Source: Granulicella sp. WH15 (GTDB lineage: Bacteria; Acidobacteriota; Terriglobia; Terriglobales; Acidobacteriaceae). Taken from it: a DNA stretch of 64,000 bases. The stretch's first letter is position 1. Every line of letters starts with the position of its first letter. The stretch covers positions 1,054,001 to 1,118,000 of the forward strand of contig NZ_CP042596.1 of the NCBI RefSeq assembly GCF_009914315.1. Direction: 5' to 3'. This document shows, in pieces, positions 52,442 to 61,253 of this stretch. Both the position numbers and the translations under genes were made by a program. Under the pieces are notes generated by a model. The model had not been told where the DNA came from and ran no database searches. It was given only the letters and a program-made list of their open reading frames with translations.

Positions 52442-54817
52442 TTAGTAAAGGTACTGTTGGAACCCGACGAACATATCCCGAATCTCGGGAGGCGCACCCA
52501 ATTCAAGAATCGCGTCGGAGATGGCATTGTAGCGAAGGATCAAGAGCGGGGAGAGCTTGTCCTGGTCTAGTTCTTCCACGCCCTCGGTCACATATTGAGA
52601 GAGTACGAAGTCGAGGAATGTCTGCTGCTTTTCCGGGAACGTCGCTTGAATCGAGGGTCGAGCACGGTCGGCTCGCTCCTGTCGCGTCGCACGGGGCAAA
52701 GCGAATGCGATGTAGGCGAGCACGTCATACAAATCTGATTGTTCAGCGGCGAGCGACCGCTGGATCTCCGCAAGCTGTGTTCGATCAAAGCCCTTTCCCT
52801 CAAGGCTTCTCAGCAGAGCGCGGCGCGTGTCGGGTTTGCTCCAGATTTTGCGGAGTTCATCTTCATCCTTGAAGAACTCAGGCAGGGTGCCGAACAGCGA
52901 TTCGAGGAATTGATTGGCAGAGATGGGTCTACCGTCCGCACTCCAGAAGCTCGTTGCGGTCATGTGCTGAATCTCGCGGGCCTTGCCATCTGCCAGCCGA
53001 ATGACTAAGCGCTCACGACGCGGCACAGGGTCATCTTCGCCCTCAGGTTGTTCTCCGTCCGGGGGAGGAACTGGTGGCTGTGGCAGTCGCGGCTCTGGGT
53101 CTGGTTCAGGGTCAAGCGGTTCACCATCCCACTCGGGATCGTTGAACAGATGATGGGCACGAACGAAGTCATAGATGGTGAAGAAGTTCTTACCGTCGAA
53201 AAGCCGAGTGCCACGCCCGATGATCTGTTTGAACTCGATCATGGAGTTCACAGGGCGGAGCAGGACGATGTTGCGCACGTTGCGGGCATCGACGCCGGTG
53301 GAGAGCTTTTGTGATGTCGTCAGGATCGTAGGGATGGTCTTCTCGTTGTCCTGGAACTCGCGGAGATACTGGTCGCCGAGAGCGCCATCGTTGGCTGTCA
53401 CGCGACAGCAGTACATCGGGTCGGTGCTCGTCTTCTTCTGGTTGATGAGGTCGCGGATGGCGGCAGCGTGGAGCTGCGTGGCGCAGAAGACGATGGTCTT
53501 TTCCCGCTGATCGATCCGTTCCATGAGCACAGAGACACGCTTCTCCTCGCGTTCCTTGATCTCGATGATGCGGTTGAAATCGGACTCAGTGTAGCGACGG
53601 CCTTCCTCTACTTCGCCTTCAACGATGGTGTCATCCGGTGTATAGACATAGTCGTCAAGCGTGGTGGATACCTGCACGACTTTGAAGGGTGTTAGAAACC
53701 CGTCGTTGATGCCTTCCTTCAGGGAGTAGATATAAACCGGCTCTCCGAAGTAGGCGTAGGTGTCTACGTTATCCCGGCGCTTGGGAGTGGCTGTGAGGCC
53801 AAGCTGGACTGCCGGGGCAAAGTAATCGAGGATGCTACGCCAGTTCGACTCGTCATTCGCGCCTCCGCGATGGCACTCGTCGATGATAATGAAGTCGAAG
53901 AAGTCGGGTGGGTACTGGCCGAAGTAAGGCGCTGGCTGGCTATCCGGGCCGGTGCCGGACATGAAGGTCTGGAAGATCGTAAAGAAGATGCTTGCATTCG
54001 TGGGGACTTTGCCAGACTTGCGAATCGAGTCCGGTGCGATACGGATGCGGGCATCGTCGGCAAACGAAGAGAACGAGTTGTAGGCTTGGTCGGCAAGGAT
54101 GTTACGGTCGGCGAGGAAGAGAATGCGGGGCCGACGGGTAGGCTGGTGCGAGAGATTCCACTTCGCATGAAAGAGCTTCCATGCAATTTGGAAGGCAATG
54201 GCGGTTTTGCCGGTGCCGGTGGCAAGAGTCAGCAGTATGCGCTGGCGCTCATCTGCAATCGCCTCAAGGACACGCTGGATGGCGGTGTCCTGATAGTAGC
54301 GAACGTCCCATGAGCCGGAGCGGTCCTCGAAGGGAACCTGAGAGAAGCGTTCGCGCCATGCATTCGGCACGGCAAAGGTTGCGGCCCACAACTCATCCGG
54401 CGTGGGGAAGTGGTCTACCAGACCCTCGGAGGTCGTGATGGCAACCGGGCCGTCGGGTTCTTCTATGCTGGCGGGCTCCTGAACGGGCGTAGCGCCCAAG
54501 TCCATGCGGTAGATCTTGTGGCCGTTCGTCGCATACGCAAACCGGACAGCCATCTTCCCGGCGTAGTGCTTAGCCTGGGCGACTCCCTCGGCTTCTGAGA
54601 GGTCTTCGCGCTTGGCCTCGATGACGGCGAGCTTGCGGTTTTGGTAAACGAGGATGTAGTCGGCTGTATCGGGATCGGTGCGTCTTCCGGCCCCGATCAA
54701 GCGTCCCTGGGTGATCTTGAACTCGCGCAGAACCCGTGAGCCAGCCACCACACCCCACCCGGCGGCGCGGAGCGCGGGGTCAATCAGTTCGGCTCGGGTT
54801 TCAGATTCGTTGCGCAT
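52442..54817 (-). CDS. hsdR: Type I restriction endonuclease subunit R
   Basis: 791 residues from ATG 54817 (GTG 54841 also possible). N-terminal nuclease-like region (ETRAELIDPALRAAGWGVV, DYILVYQNRKLAVIEAKRE), Walker A TLATGTGKTAIAFQ at about 198-205, DEAH-box-type IIIDECHRGG at about 312-316, GLTATPKR and a C-terminal helicase lobe (LRPVNSMIEFKQIIGRGTRL). It translocates DNA and cuts at unmethylated sites, working with HsdM and HsdS. Its start overlaps the end of hsdS. The EcoEI-like R subunits have this length. Confidence 0.93.
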   Translation of the reverse strand: MRNESETRAELIDPALRAAGWGVVAGSRVLREFKITQGRLIGAGRRTDPDTADYILVYQNRKLAVIEAKREDLSEAEGVAQAKHYAGKMAVRFAYATNGHKIYRMDLGATPVQEPASIEEPDGPVAITTSEGLVDHFPTPDELWAATFAVPNAWRERFSQVPFEDRSGSWDVRYYQDTAIQRVLEAIADERQRILLTLATGTGKTAIAFQIAWKLFHAKWNLSHQPTRRPRILFLADRNILADQAYNSFSSFADDARIRIAPDSIRKSGKVPTNASIFFTIFQTFMSGTGPDSQPAPYFGQYPPDFFDFIIIDECHRGGANDESNWRSILDYFAPAVQLGLTATPKRRDNVDTYAYFGEPVYIYSLKEGINDGFLTPFKVVQVSTTLDDYVYTPDDTIVEGEVEEGRRYTESDFNRIIEIKEREEKRVSVLMERIDQREKTIVFCATQLHAAAIRDLINQKKTSTDPMYCCRVTANDGALGDQYLREFQDNEKTIPTILTTSQKLSTGVDARNVRNIVLLRPVNSMIEFKQIIGRGTRLFDGKNFFTIYDFVRAHHLFNDPEWDGEPLDPEPDPEPRLPQPPVPPPDGEQPEGEDDPVPRRERLVIRLADGKAREIQHMTATSFWSADGRPISANQFLESLFGTLPEFFKDEDELRKIWSKPDTRRALLRSLEGKGFDRTQLAEIQRSLAAEQSDLYDVLAYIAFALPRATRQERADRARPSIQATFPEKQQTFLDFVLSQYVTEGVEELDQDKLSPLLILRYNAISDAILELGAPPEIRDMFVGFQQYLY

Positions 54818-54830
54818 GGATGGAAGTAGT

Positions 54831-56063
54831 TTACAAGCCACCAGAAAAGGCGCTGCTGAGGACTGCCTGTTTCAGCTCGTCAAGGGCTTCGAGCTTCCTC
54901 TTGTAGACCATCTCTAGGCGCTCTGTTTCGATTTTCAATTCGTCAAGCTTTGTGGCCATGTGTTTCTGTTTGGTAAGGCTCAGCATCGGGACTGAAAAGT
55001 CGCGAAGGACTGATAGGGAAACCGTCTTTTGTGCGGTGCCAGTTGCTCGTTCGCGAGCTTGTCTCGAAAGTTGAGGGGAAAGGACCAGGTAATACAGCCA
55101 AGAGGTACTAACGTCTGGCTTGGGTCTAATGAGGCCAATGTGTCGCTGGAAGCAAAACTCGACATCGTCCTCGACCTTGACGGGTATTCCGAATGAGCCT
55201 GTCACCGTATAGAGAAGATCACCTCTACGTGGTCTCCTGTTTGGCTTCAATCCCTGAAAATAGTCGCGTGAGACAAAATAGGTATCCGAAAAATCTAAAA
55301 CGCGGGATTGCTTATCAATATTTGAGATTGTGACAAAGGGTACCCCCTCTTTGCTTTTCGGAGGTGGCATATGATCGCCATCAGTTATGTCGGTAGCCAA
55401 GTCTGACATTTTTGTCGTTGTTGTCGCATTCCAGATTTCCGCGAACATGGTAGACAGATTTCCCAGAAACAGATCCCTGGTGTTTCTTAGAGATTGTTCT
55501 GAATTAGCTCGGGCTGTAGCAATGGCTTCAAGGGATTCATCGATGATGGCTATGATGCGCTGCTGTTCCGGTTTTGGCGGAAGTGGAATGTGGGCTGCTT
55601 TGAGATCCCTTAGGATGATTCTCTTGATAGCTGTACCGGTCATTTGACCAGTGATTTGTCCGAGACCTTGCGGACTTTGTAAATAGTAAGAAAGAAATTC
55701 GGGCATCAACACGGTAGGATCAGTTTTTATCAGCGCGACACTGGACAGAAGGCTGAAAGGCTCTGCAATTGTGTTGAGCGTCACATTCCCAGTATTCGCA
55801 CCGTCTTTTGTGAGCAGCACATCGCCGACTTCGGGTGTGCACCGTGGGTAAATCTGGTCATGAAAGTCTTGGCTCACATACGAGACATTTGAAAGATCTA
55901 TGAAGTTATTTCGTATGTTCTTCGATGTAACGTACAAGTATCGTCGTGGGCCGCCCACGCTGAATTGTTCCTTCGGAGAGTTGTGGGCGCCGTCTTGAAT
56001 CTTTAGACAGACATCGTTGAGGGGGACTTGTCGCCACTGAAGGCGGTTTAGTTGCTTAGTCAT
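54831..56063 (-). CDS. hsdS: Type I restriction-modification specificity subunit S
   Basis: 410 residues. Two target-recognition domains: first with WRQVPLNDVCLKIQDGAHNSP and RIILRDLKAAHIPLPPKPEQQRIIAIIDESLEAIATARANSEQSLRNTRDLFLGN, second with MSDLATDITDGDHMPPPKSKEGVPFVTISNIDKQ and SVLRDFSVPMLSLTKQKHMATKLDELKIETERLEMVYKRKLEALDELKQAVLSSAFSGGL. The central and C-terminal helices set TRD spacing. Overlaps the yhcG gene by 8 bases. Confidence 0.93.
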   Translation of the reverse strand: MTKQLNRLQWRQVPLNDVCLKIQDGAHNSPKEQFSVGGPRRYLYVTSKNIRNNFIDLSNVSYVSQDFHDQIYPRCTPEVGDVLLTKDGANTGNVTLNTIAEPFSLLSSVALIKTDPTVLMPEFLSYYLQSPQGLGQITGQMTGTAIKRIILRDLKAAHIPLPPKPEQQRIIAIIDESLEAIATARANSEQSLRNTRDLFLGNLSTMFAEIWNATTTTKMSDLATDITDGDHMPPPKSKEGVPFVTISNIDKQSRVLDFSDTYFVSRDYFQGLKPNRRPRRGDLLYTVTGSFGIPVKVEDDVEFCFQRHIGLIRPKPDVSTSWLYYLVLSPQLSRQARERATGTAQKTVSLSVLRDFSVPMLSLTKQKHMATKLDELKIETERLEMVYKRKLEALDELKQAVLSSAFSGGL

Positions 56064-57198
56064 TTTGACTGTCCCGTTCCTCGATCCACTCCTCTAACTT
56101 ATGTTGCAACTCCTCTTTGCTAGGCAGGTAAAGCTGATACTCGCGGGCGTGGATGTTCGCATCCTTCGGAAGAGTGATCTCGACCAAGGCGGTGTTCTTC
56201 TTCTTGCAGAGGACGATGCCGATGGTGTGGTTCTCCGCATCCGCCTTCACGAAGCGGTCGAAGTAGTTAACGTACATCTGCATCTGGCCGAGGTCCTGGT
56301 GGGTCAGCTTACCGATCTTGAGGTCGATTAGCACATAGCAACGCAGGAGCCGGTTATAGAGCACAAGGTCTACGAAGAAGTGCTCTTCATCGTAGGTGAA
56401 CCGCTTCTGCCGCGCCTCGAAGAGGAAGCCTTTACCCAGCTCCAGCAGGAAGTTTTCGATGTGGGTGACGATGGCTGATTCCAGCGCGGACTCAGAGTAG
56501 CTGGCCTTTTCCTGTAGACCAAGGAACTCAAGAACGTAGGGCTCTTTGAGCAGGTCTTGCGGCTTTGCGACGTGTTGACCCTTGCGTGCAAGCTCCCGGA
56601 TCGAATCCTTGTCCCTGCTCAGAGCGAGGCGCTCGTAGAGACCGGCATTGAATTGGCGCTTCAACTCCCGCAGCGTCCATCCCTGCTGGGTAGCCTCAAT
56701 CTCATAGAAGCTGCGCTCGGCCTCTTTCAGACCCATGAGGAAGACGTAATGCGACCAGCTCAGTGTAAAGGCGGGCTGCGGTTGAGTGCCGGGATCGAGC
56801 GATTGTCCAGACAGCGTCTGGACGATTGGGGATACTGGCAATTCCCCAGACAATGTCTGGGGAATTGCTCCCCCTTTGAATTGTCCAGACGGTGTCTGGA
56901 CAATTCGTGACACCCGATCCGGGTAGGCAACGTAAAACTGGCGCATCGACGCAAGGTTAGTTCGTGAAAACCCCGCGCCGAACTCCGCCGTCAGACGGGC
57001 AGCAAGCTCGTTGAGGAGTTCCTTTCCGTATTCGGCACGGTCAGCACCGTGCTGCTCCTGCTCAAAGATGCGGCGGCCAATCTGGTAGTTGGTATGAACC
57101 TGTAGCAGGTCAACGCCACGGGCGATGGTCTGACGGGCCGACAGGACGAGCGCACGGATGTCCTCATACAGTGGAACTGGCTTCTTGAGTTTGCTCAT
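56056..57198 (-). CDS. YhcG/DUF1016-type PD-(D/E)XK nuclease inside the hsd operon
   Basis: 380 residues. N-terminal DUF1016_N (YEDIRALVLSARQTIARGVDLLQVHTNYQIGRRIFEQEQHG, TAEFGAGFSRTNLASMRQFYVAYP), then SWSHYVFLMGLKEAERSFYEIEATQQGWTLRELKRQFNAGLYERLALS, and the nuclease core ESAIVTHIENFLLELGKGFLFEARQKRF, FFVDLVLYNRLLRCYVLIDLK with catalytic Asp and Glu/Lys at about 276-292. Residues 95-134 carry three QTxSG units encoded by palindromes. It overlaps both hsdM (57195-57198) and hsdS, so it is probably expressed with the restriction system. Confidence 0.88.
   Translation of the reverse strand: MSKLKKPVPLYEDIRALVLSARQTIARGVDLLQVHTNYQIGRRIFEQEQHGADRAEYGKELLNELAARLTAEFGAGFSRTNLASMRQFYVAYPDRVSRIVQTPSGQFKGGAIPQTLSGELPVSPIVQTLSGQSLDPGTQPQPAFTLSWSHYVFLMGLKEAERSFYEIEATQQGWTLRELKRQFNAGLYERLALSRDKDSIRELARKGQHVAKPQDLLKEPYVLEFLGLQEKASYSESALESAIVTHIENFLLELGKGFLFEARQKRFTYDEEHFFVDLVLYNRLLRCYVLIDLKIGKLTHQDLGQMQMYVNYFDRFVKADAENHTIGIVLCKKKNTALVEITLPKDANIHAREYQLYLPSKEELQHKLEEWIEERDSQND
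56802..56905. repeat. Three CCAGAC-centred palindromes within yhcG coding sequence
   Basis: 56802-56826 (one mismatch), 56840-56866 (AATTCCCCAGAC with GTCTGGGGAATT, perfect) and 56879-56905 (AATTGTCCAGAC with GTCTGGACAATT, perfect), each with a 3-base centre. All keep the reading frame and encode QTxSG units of the protein. Confidence 0.85.
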
Positions 57199-58646
57199 AG
57201 CAGACCTCGGATACCCTGGAGGATTTCTGCGCTTTCGAGGTCGAGGGCGGCGATCTCGTCCAGTATCTCCTGCGGGGAGCGATGCACGATCTCATCATTG
57301 CCGTTTGGGTTCTTTACGGAGAGGTCGAAGGTCTTTTTGTCGATGCCGCTTACGTCAATCGACCATGACTGCGCTGAGTCAGCGAACGTTGCCTGCTGGG
57401 TGATGAAGTCAGCGAGGTCGGCATCGTTTAGCGGATTCGTCTTACCTAGATTGCGACCGGGGCTCAGTTGGTAGAACCAAACCTTGCGCGTTGCAGAGCC
57501 TTTGGTGAAGAACAGCACAACCGTCTTCACACCTGCGCCCTGGAAGGTACCGCCGGGGCAGTCGAGGATTGTGTGCAGGTCACACGACTCCAGGAGGAGC
57601 TTGCGGAGCGAGACACTCGCATTATCCGTGTTTGAGAGGAACGTGTTCTTAATGACGATGCCAGCGCGTCCACCGGCACGGAGCTTGCGAATGAAATGCT
57701 GAAGGAAGAGAAACGCAGTCTCGGATGTCTTGATGGGGAAGTTCTGCTGAACTTCGGTGCGCTCACGACCGCCAAAAGGCGGGTTTGCGAGGATGACATC
57801 ATGCCGATCCTTCTCCTGGATGTCGTTATTGTTCAGCTCCAGCGTATTCGTATGGATGATGTTGGGAGCTTCGATGCCGTGGAGGATCATGTTCATCAGC
57901 CCGATTACATAGGCGAGAGGCTTCTTCTCCTGGCCGTAAAAGGTGCTGGTCTGAAGCTTTTTGCGGTTGGCGACGTTCTTTGCCTCCTGATTGAGCCGCT
58001 CGAAAGATTCGCAAAGGAAGCCAGCCGAACCGAGAGCTCCGTCGTAGATCGTTTCGCCGATTCGCGGTTTGACGACGGAGAGCATGGCGCGGATGAGCGG
58101 GCGCGGAGTGTAATACTCGCCGCCGTTCCGTCCAGCGTTACCCATGGAGCGAATCTTGGCCTCATAGAGGTCAGAGAGCTCATGCTTCTCGGTCTGCGAA
58201 TTGAAGCGAAGGGTATCGACTAGTTCGATGACTTCGCGGAGATTGTAGCCGGACTGAAACTTGTTCTTGAGTTCCCCGAAGATCTCGCCGACCTTGTACT
58301 CAATAGTGTCGGGACGATCTGCGCGCTGTTTGAAACCCTTCAGGTAGGGGAAGAGCTTCTGGTCAACGAAGTCCCGAAGGTCGTCGCCGATTAGGGCGCT
58401 GTTGTGGTCAAGAGTGCCGCTTGCATTGAGGGGCGTGGCCCATGTATGCCAGCGGTAGGGTTTTTCAAGTAAAAACGTGTGCGGCTGGCCGTGCAATTCG
58501 GCAATCTGTGCGCGATCCTGTTCGAGGGCGTCAAGGTATTTGAGAAAAAGCAGCCATGAGGTCTGCTCAATGTAATCAAGTTCAGACGACACACCGGCAT
58601 CTTTGCGGAGGATGTCGTCGATCTTTTTAAAAGCCTGTTCAAACAT
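57195..58646 (-). CDS. hsdM: Type I restriction-modification methyltransferase subunit M
   Basis: 483 residues. N-terminal HsdM_N bundle (FEQAFKKIDDILRKDAGVSSELDYIEQTSWLLFLKYLDALE), then the methylase domain: GEYYTPRPLIRAMLSVV, YDGALGSAGFLCESF at about 201-215 (in place of the usual DPACGTGGF), and the N6-adenine catalytic motif ILANPPFGG at about 286-293 (NPPF). Partner of HsdS and HsdR, first gene of the minus-strand operon hsdM-yhcG-hsdS-hsdR. No terminator was identified in the 377-base gap beyond its start; that gap holds the second TTGTCGCA motif pair. Confidence 0.94.
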   Translation of the reverse strand: MFEQAFKKIDDILRKDAGVSSELDYIEQTSWLLFLKYLDALEQDRAQIAELHGQPHTFLLEKPYRWHTWATPLNASGTLDHNSALIGDDLRDFVDQKLFPYLKGFKQRADRPDTIEYKVGEIFGELKNKFQSGYNLREVIELVDTLRFNSQTEKHELSDLYEAKIRSMGNAGRNGGEYYTPRPLIRAMLSVVKPRIGETIYDGALGSAGFLCESFERLNQEAKNVANRKKLQTSTFYGQEKKPLAYVIGLMNMILHGIEAPNIIHTNTLELNNNDIQEKDRHDVILANPPFGGRERTEVQQNFPIKTSETAFLFLQHFIRKLRAGGRAGIVIKNTFLSNTDNASVSLRKLLLESCDLHTILDCPGGTFQGAGVKTVVLFFTKGSATRKVWFYQLSPGRNLGKTNPLNDADLADFITQQATFADSAQSWSIDVSGIDKKTFDLSVKNPNGNDEIVHRSPQEILDEIAALDLESAEILQGIRGLL

Positions 58647-58943
58647 TCTGGGGATACCTTTTCTGCGGGTCTCTCTATAGGATAAGCGACCGCTGGCAAA
58701 GGGATGGGGCTCACCCTATCGACGAGCTCTATCTCATGGAAAACTGCCTCCTGCGCCGCCGACAACTGGGCTTATGAGGCGGTATCCACTGGAACGTACT
58801 GACGAGGTCGGAAGCTCGAAATCGTCAGAGCTTTCCAAGCTGGTAGCCTCTGACTTCACCACCTTCGCGCCATCCGCTGGAACGGGAAAAATGAATTTTG
58901 GGCTGTCCCCCCACGGTCCAGCCCATGCTCCGCTTGGTGAAAG

Positions 58944-58965
58944 TTTGTCGCATTTTTGTCGCAAA
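58944..58965 (+). other. Candidate recombinase arm site: paired TTGTCGCA motif, right copy
   Basis: TTTGTCGCAT-TT-TTGTCGCAAA matches the left copy at 8094-8115 in 20 of 22 bases and in the same orientation, 50.85 kb away. If these are arm sites, one end of the integrated element lies close to here. No copy of the tRNA-Ala 3' end is seen within several hundred bases, so this is not proof of the boundary. Confidence 0.4.
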
Positions 58966-59023
58966 TACCGCCGATTGATGCGGTTTTTCCGATTTTCCCG
59001 ACTCGTAACGCCTTTACCGTCTA

Positions 59024-59113
59024 TTACTTAGCGTTTGATCGGCTCCATGTATGGAGTGTGTAATCGATGATCTCTGAGAGATCCGTCTCGGCATCGTTGG
59101 AGCAACGAATCAC
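59024..59113 (-). pseudogene. ParE-like toxin, truncated after 29 residues
   Basis: GTG 59113 overlaps the parD stop (GTGA). It reads VIRCSNDAETDLSEIIDYT then LHTWSRSNAK and stops. This is the start of the ParE/RelE-fold toxin (DLxxIxxYTxxxW), but the rest is missing. Not functional. Confidence 0.7.
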
Positions 59114-59382
59114 GCGCTCTTCTCTTCCTTCTCCCGCGAGAACCGTGAGATGCGTTCGAATATCCTACCGATGACATCTCCCTCAGCAACCCCGCTGTTG
59201 GCCCCGGACAGCACGGCAGACCGGAGCGCCTCGACCTTGGCCTGGTGGATTTCTTCCTTCACCTTCAATGCCTGCAATCCTGCGCGGATCACCTCGCTGG
59301 CATTAGCATACGAGCCCGTTCCAATCTGGGATGCAATATACTCCTAAAGTTCGGGCGTGAGATAAATGTTTCGCGAAGGCAT
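59110..59382 (-). pseudogene. ParD-like antitoxin with premature amber stop
   Basis: From ATG 59382 the sequence reads MPSRNIYLTPEL then TAG at codon 13, then continues in frame as EYIASQIGTGSYANASEVIRAGLQ and LKVKEEIHQAKVEALRSAV to 59110. That is a normal ParD-type antitoxin apart from the stop. With parE truncated the module is dead. Confidence 0.8.
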
Positions 59383-59585
59383 AGAAGCGTCTCCTGGAGA
59401 CTAGGATAATCCTTATGGCAAAAGTGCCATAAGGACGGTAAATCATTGTCCTGCATGGTTAGTACCGGATCGGGTGGCAGTTTCTCGCCGCTGATTGATT
59501 GCGGGGAATGAAATGAGGAATGCCTTGATGAAAAAGATACTAATCGAATTTTTTGAATAGCGGAGTAAAGTACAATTTAGGACCT

Positions 59586-61253
59586 ATGTTTCGGATAAAA
59601 TATCGCTCCGCTGCCCCCAAGCCGGCTCTAGCAGAACGAGACAAGCTCATTTCATTCATGAAAGATCACTGTGTGGTTAGATCGACACAAGAGCTGCTAC
59701 TGTCGCCGTCTGGCAGACGAATCGATTGGCTAGTAGATACGAGAATTGCACTTCTGAATTCTCAGATGGCACTTTGCATCGCCGCACTTTACTGGGAACT
59801 GTTGCGTGATATTAAGCCGTTTCAGTTGGCCTGTATGGAGTTAACTGGTGTGCCTCTAATGGTTGCGATCCAAACCTACGGCGCCATGCATGGGGAAATG
59901 ATAAATTCCTTTATCGTTCGTAAAGAGAGAAAGCGTACAGGACGACAGAACCAAATCGAAGGAATAATAACCGATGCCCCCGTCATCTTTGTCGATGATG
60001 TTATGAATAGCGGAAACAGCCTTCTGAAGGCGGCAGCTATTCTTGATGGGTATGATGTTTCGATCAGATATGCAATTGCGTTAGTAGATTTCGATTCTAG
60101 AGAGGTCAACTCTCGACTTGCCAAAATGGGCATTGGAAGCAAATCGATACTTCACCTCAATGAGCTAGGCTTGGAAAAGATTTCAACTCACCAAGAGGAA
60201 GACGAACTGGAGCCCCTGTTTCGGCGGAAGTGGCGCCATTCGTTAGCTACTGGTTCTTATTTCTACGAGGCTCCAAAGTCGGTTCCGGTAGTAGACGACA
60301 AGAATGTTTATTTCGGATCGGATAATGGAGTTCTGTGGTGCCTTGATCAAGTTTCTGGTGCGACAGTTTGGTCCTTCGGTGTTCCCTGTCTTGGCGATAA
60401 GGGAATTTGGTCTACAGCAGCGGTGACTGATAGTGCAGTATATTTCGGAGGGTATGACGGCAATTTATATGCGTTGGACAAATATTCCGGTCAACCTCTT
60501 TGGGAATATCATTTCGCTGACTGGATTGGGTCATCTCCCTGTATATCATCACAGCAGAATATGCTGTTTATTGGGTTGGAGCATGCTCACTATCTCAAGA
60601 AAGGTAGTCTACTTGGAATCGACCTAACCAGTGGAATTTCACGCTGGGAATTTGTAACGAGAGGTATGATACATGCGACGCCATTATACGATAGAGATCG
60701 TGGTTGTGTCTTCATCGGAACGGACGACGGCATGTTTTATGCAATTGATGCATCTACCGGAAGGGAGATCTGGTCTCTAAGCGGGTGCGGTGCTATACGC
60801 TCTATCCCGACGATTGATCGCGTGCGAGATACTGTTCTGTTTGGAAGCTTCGACCACTGCATATACGCACTTCAGGCGTCTACCGGCAAAATAACCTGGA
60901 AGACAGTTTTGCAGGGAGCGGTGTACTCTCAACCACTATTAGTAGACGATCAAGTTTTCATAGCCTGTACAGACAAAAGACTTTATATTCTAGATGTCGA
61001 GACGGGGTTAGTGATGAAACGGGTTGAAGCACATGCGAAGCTTTTTGCGACGCCGGTGCGCGTGGGGGATAATGTTTATATTGCTTCAACTGCTGGCTGT
61101 GTATATCGCTATTCACTTATTACTAAACGAGTTGACGGATTACAGAATTTCTCCGAACGAATAACAACCAGCTTAGTTCATAGCCTAGCGAACGACATAT
61201 ATTTCATCGCAACTATTGATAATTCACTTCACGCATTAGTTAATGCTCTGTGA
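59586..61253 (+). CDS. Phosphoribosyltransferase domain fused to a PQQ-type beta-propeller
   Basis: 555 residues from ATG 59586 (agga at -8). Residues about 20-215 form an orotate-phosphoribosyltransferase-like fold: LAERDKLISFMKDHCVV, VDTRIALLNSQMALCIAALYWELL, and the PRPP-binding loop APVIFVDDVMNSGNSLLKAA at about 140-160. From about 225 to the end are repeated PQQ/BamB-type propeller units: VYFGSDNGVLWCLDQVSGATVWSF, VYFGGYDGNLYALDKYSGQPLWEY, VFIGTDDGMFYAIDASTGREIWSL, VLFGSFDHCIYALQASTGKITWK. No signal peptide, so it should be cytosolic, unlike BamB. Stop overlaps the next start (GTGA). A conflict or sensor role is conceivable but unproven. Confidence 0.85.
   Translation: MFRIKYRSAAPKPALAERDKLISFMKDHCVVRSTQELLLSPSGRRIDWLVDTRIALLNSQMALCIAALYWELLRDIKPFQLACMELTGVPLMVAIQTYGAMHGEMINSFIVRKERKRTGRQNQIEGIITDAPVIFVDDVMNSGNSLLKAAAILDGYDVSIRYAIALVDFDSREVNSRLAKMGIGSKSILHLNELGLEKISTHQEEDELEPLFRRKWRHSLATGSYFYEAPKSVPVVDDKNVYFGSDNGVLWCLDQVSGATVWSFGVPCLGDKGIWSTAAVTDSAVYFGGYDGNLYALDKYSGQPLWEYHFADWIGSSPCISSQQNMLFIGLEHAHYLKKGSLLGIDLTSGISRWEFVTRGMIHATPLYDRDRGCVFIGTDDGMFYAIDASTGREIWSLSGCGAIRSIPTIDRVRDTVLFGSFDHCIYALQASTGKITWKTVLQGAVYSQPLLVDDQVFIACTDKRLYILDVETGLVMKRVEAHAKLFATPVRVGDNVYIASTAGCVYRYSLITKRVDGLQNFSERITTSLVHSLANDIYFIATIDNSLHALVNAL

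Noticed and set aside
58734..58964. Minus open frame of 76 residues right of hsdM
   Set aside because: No ribosome site, biased composition, and it overlaps the TTGTCGCA motif; no homology recognised.
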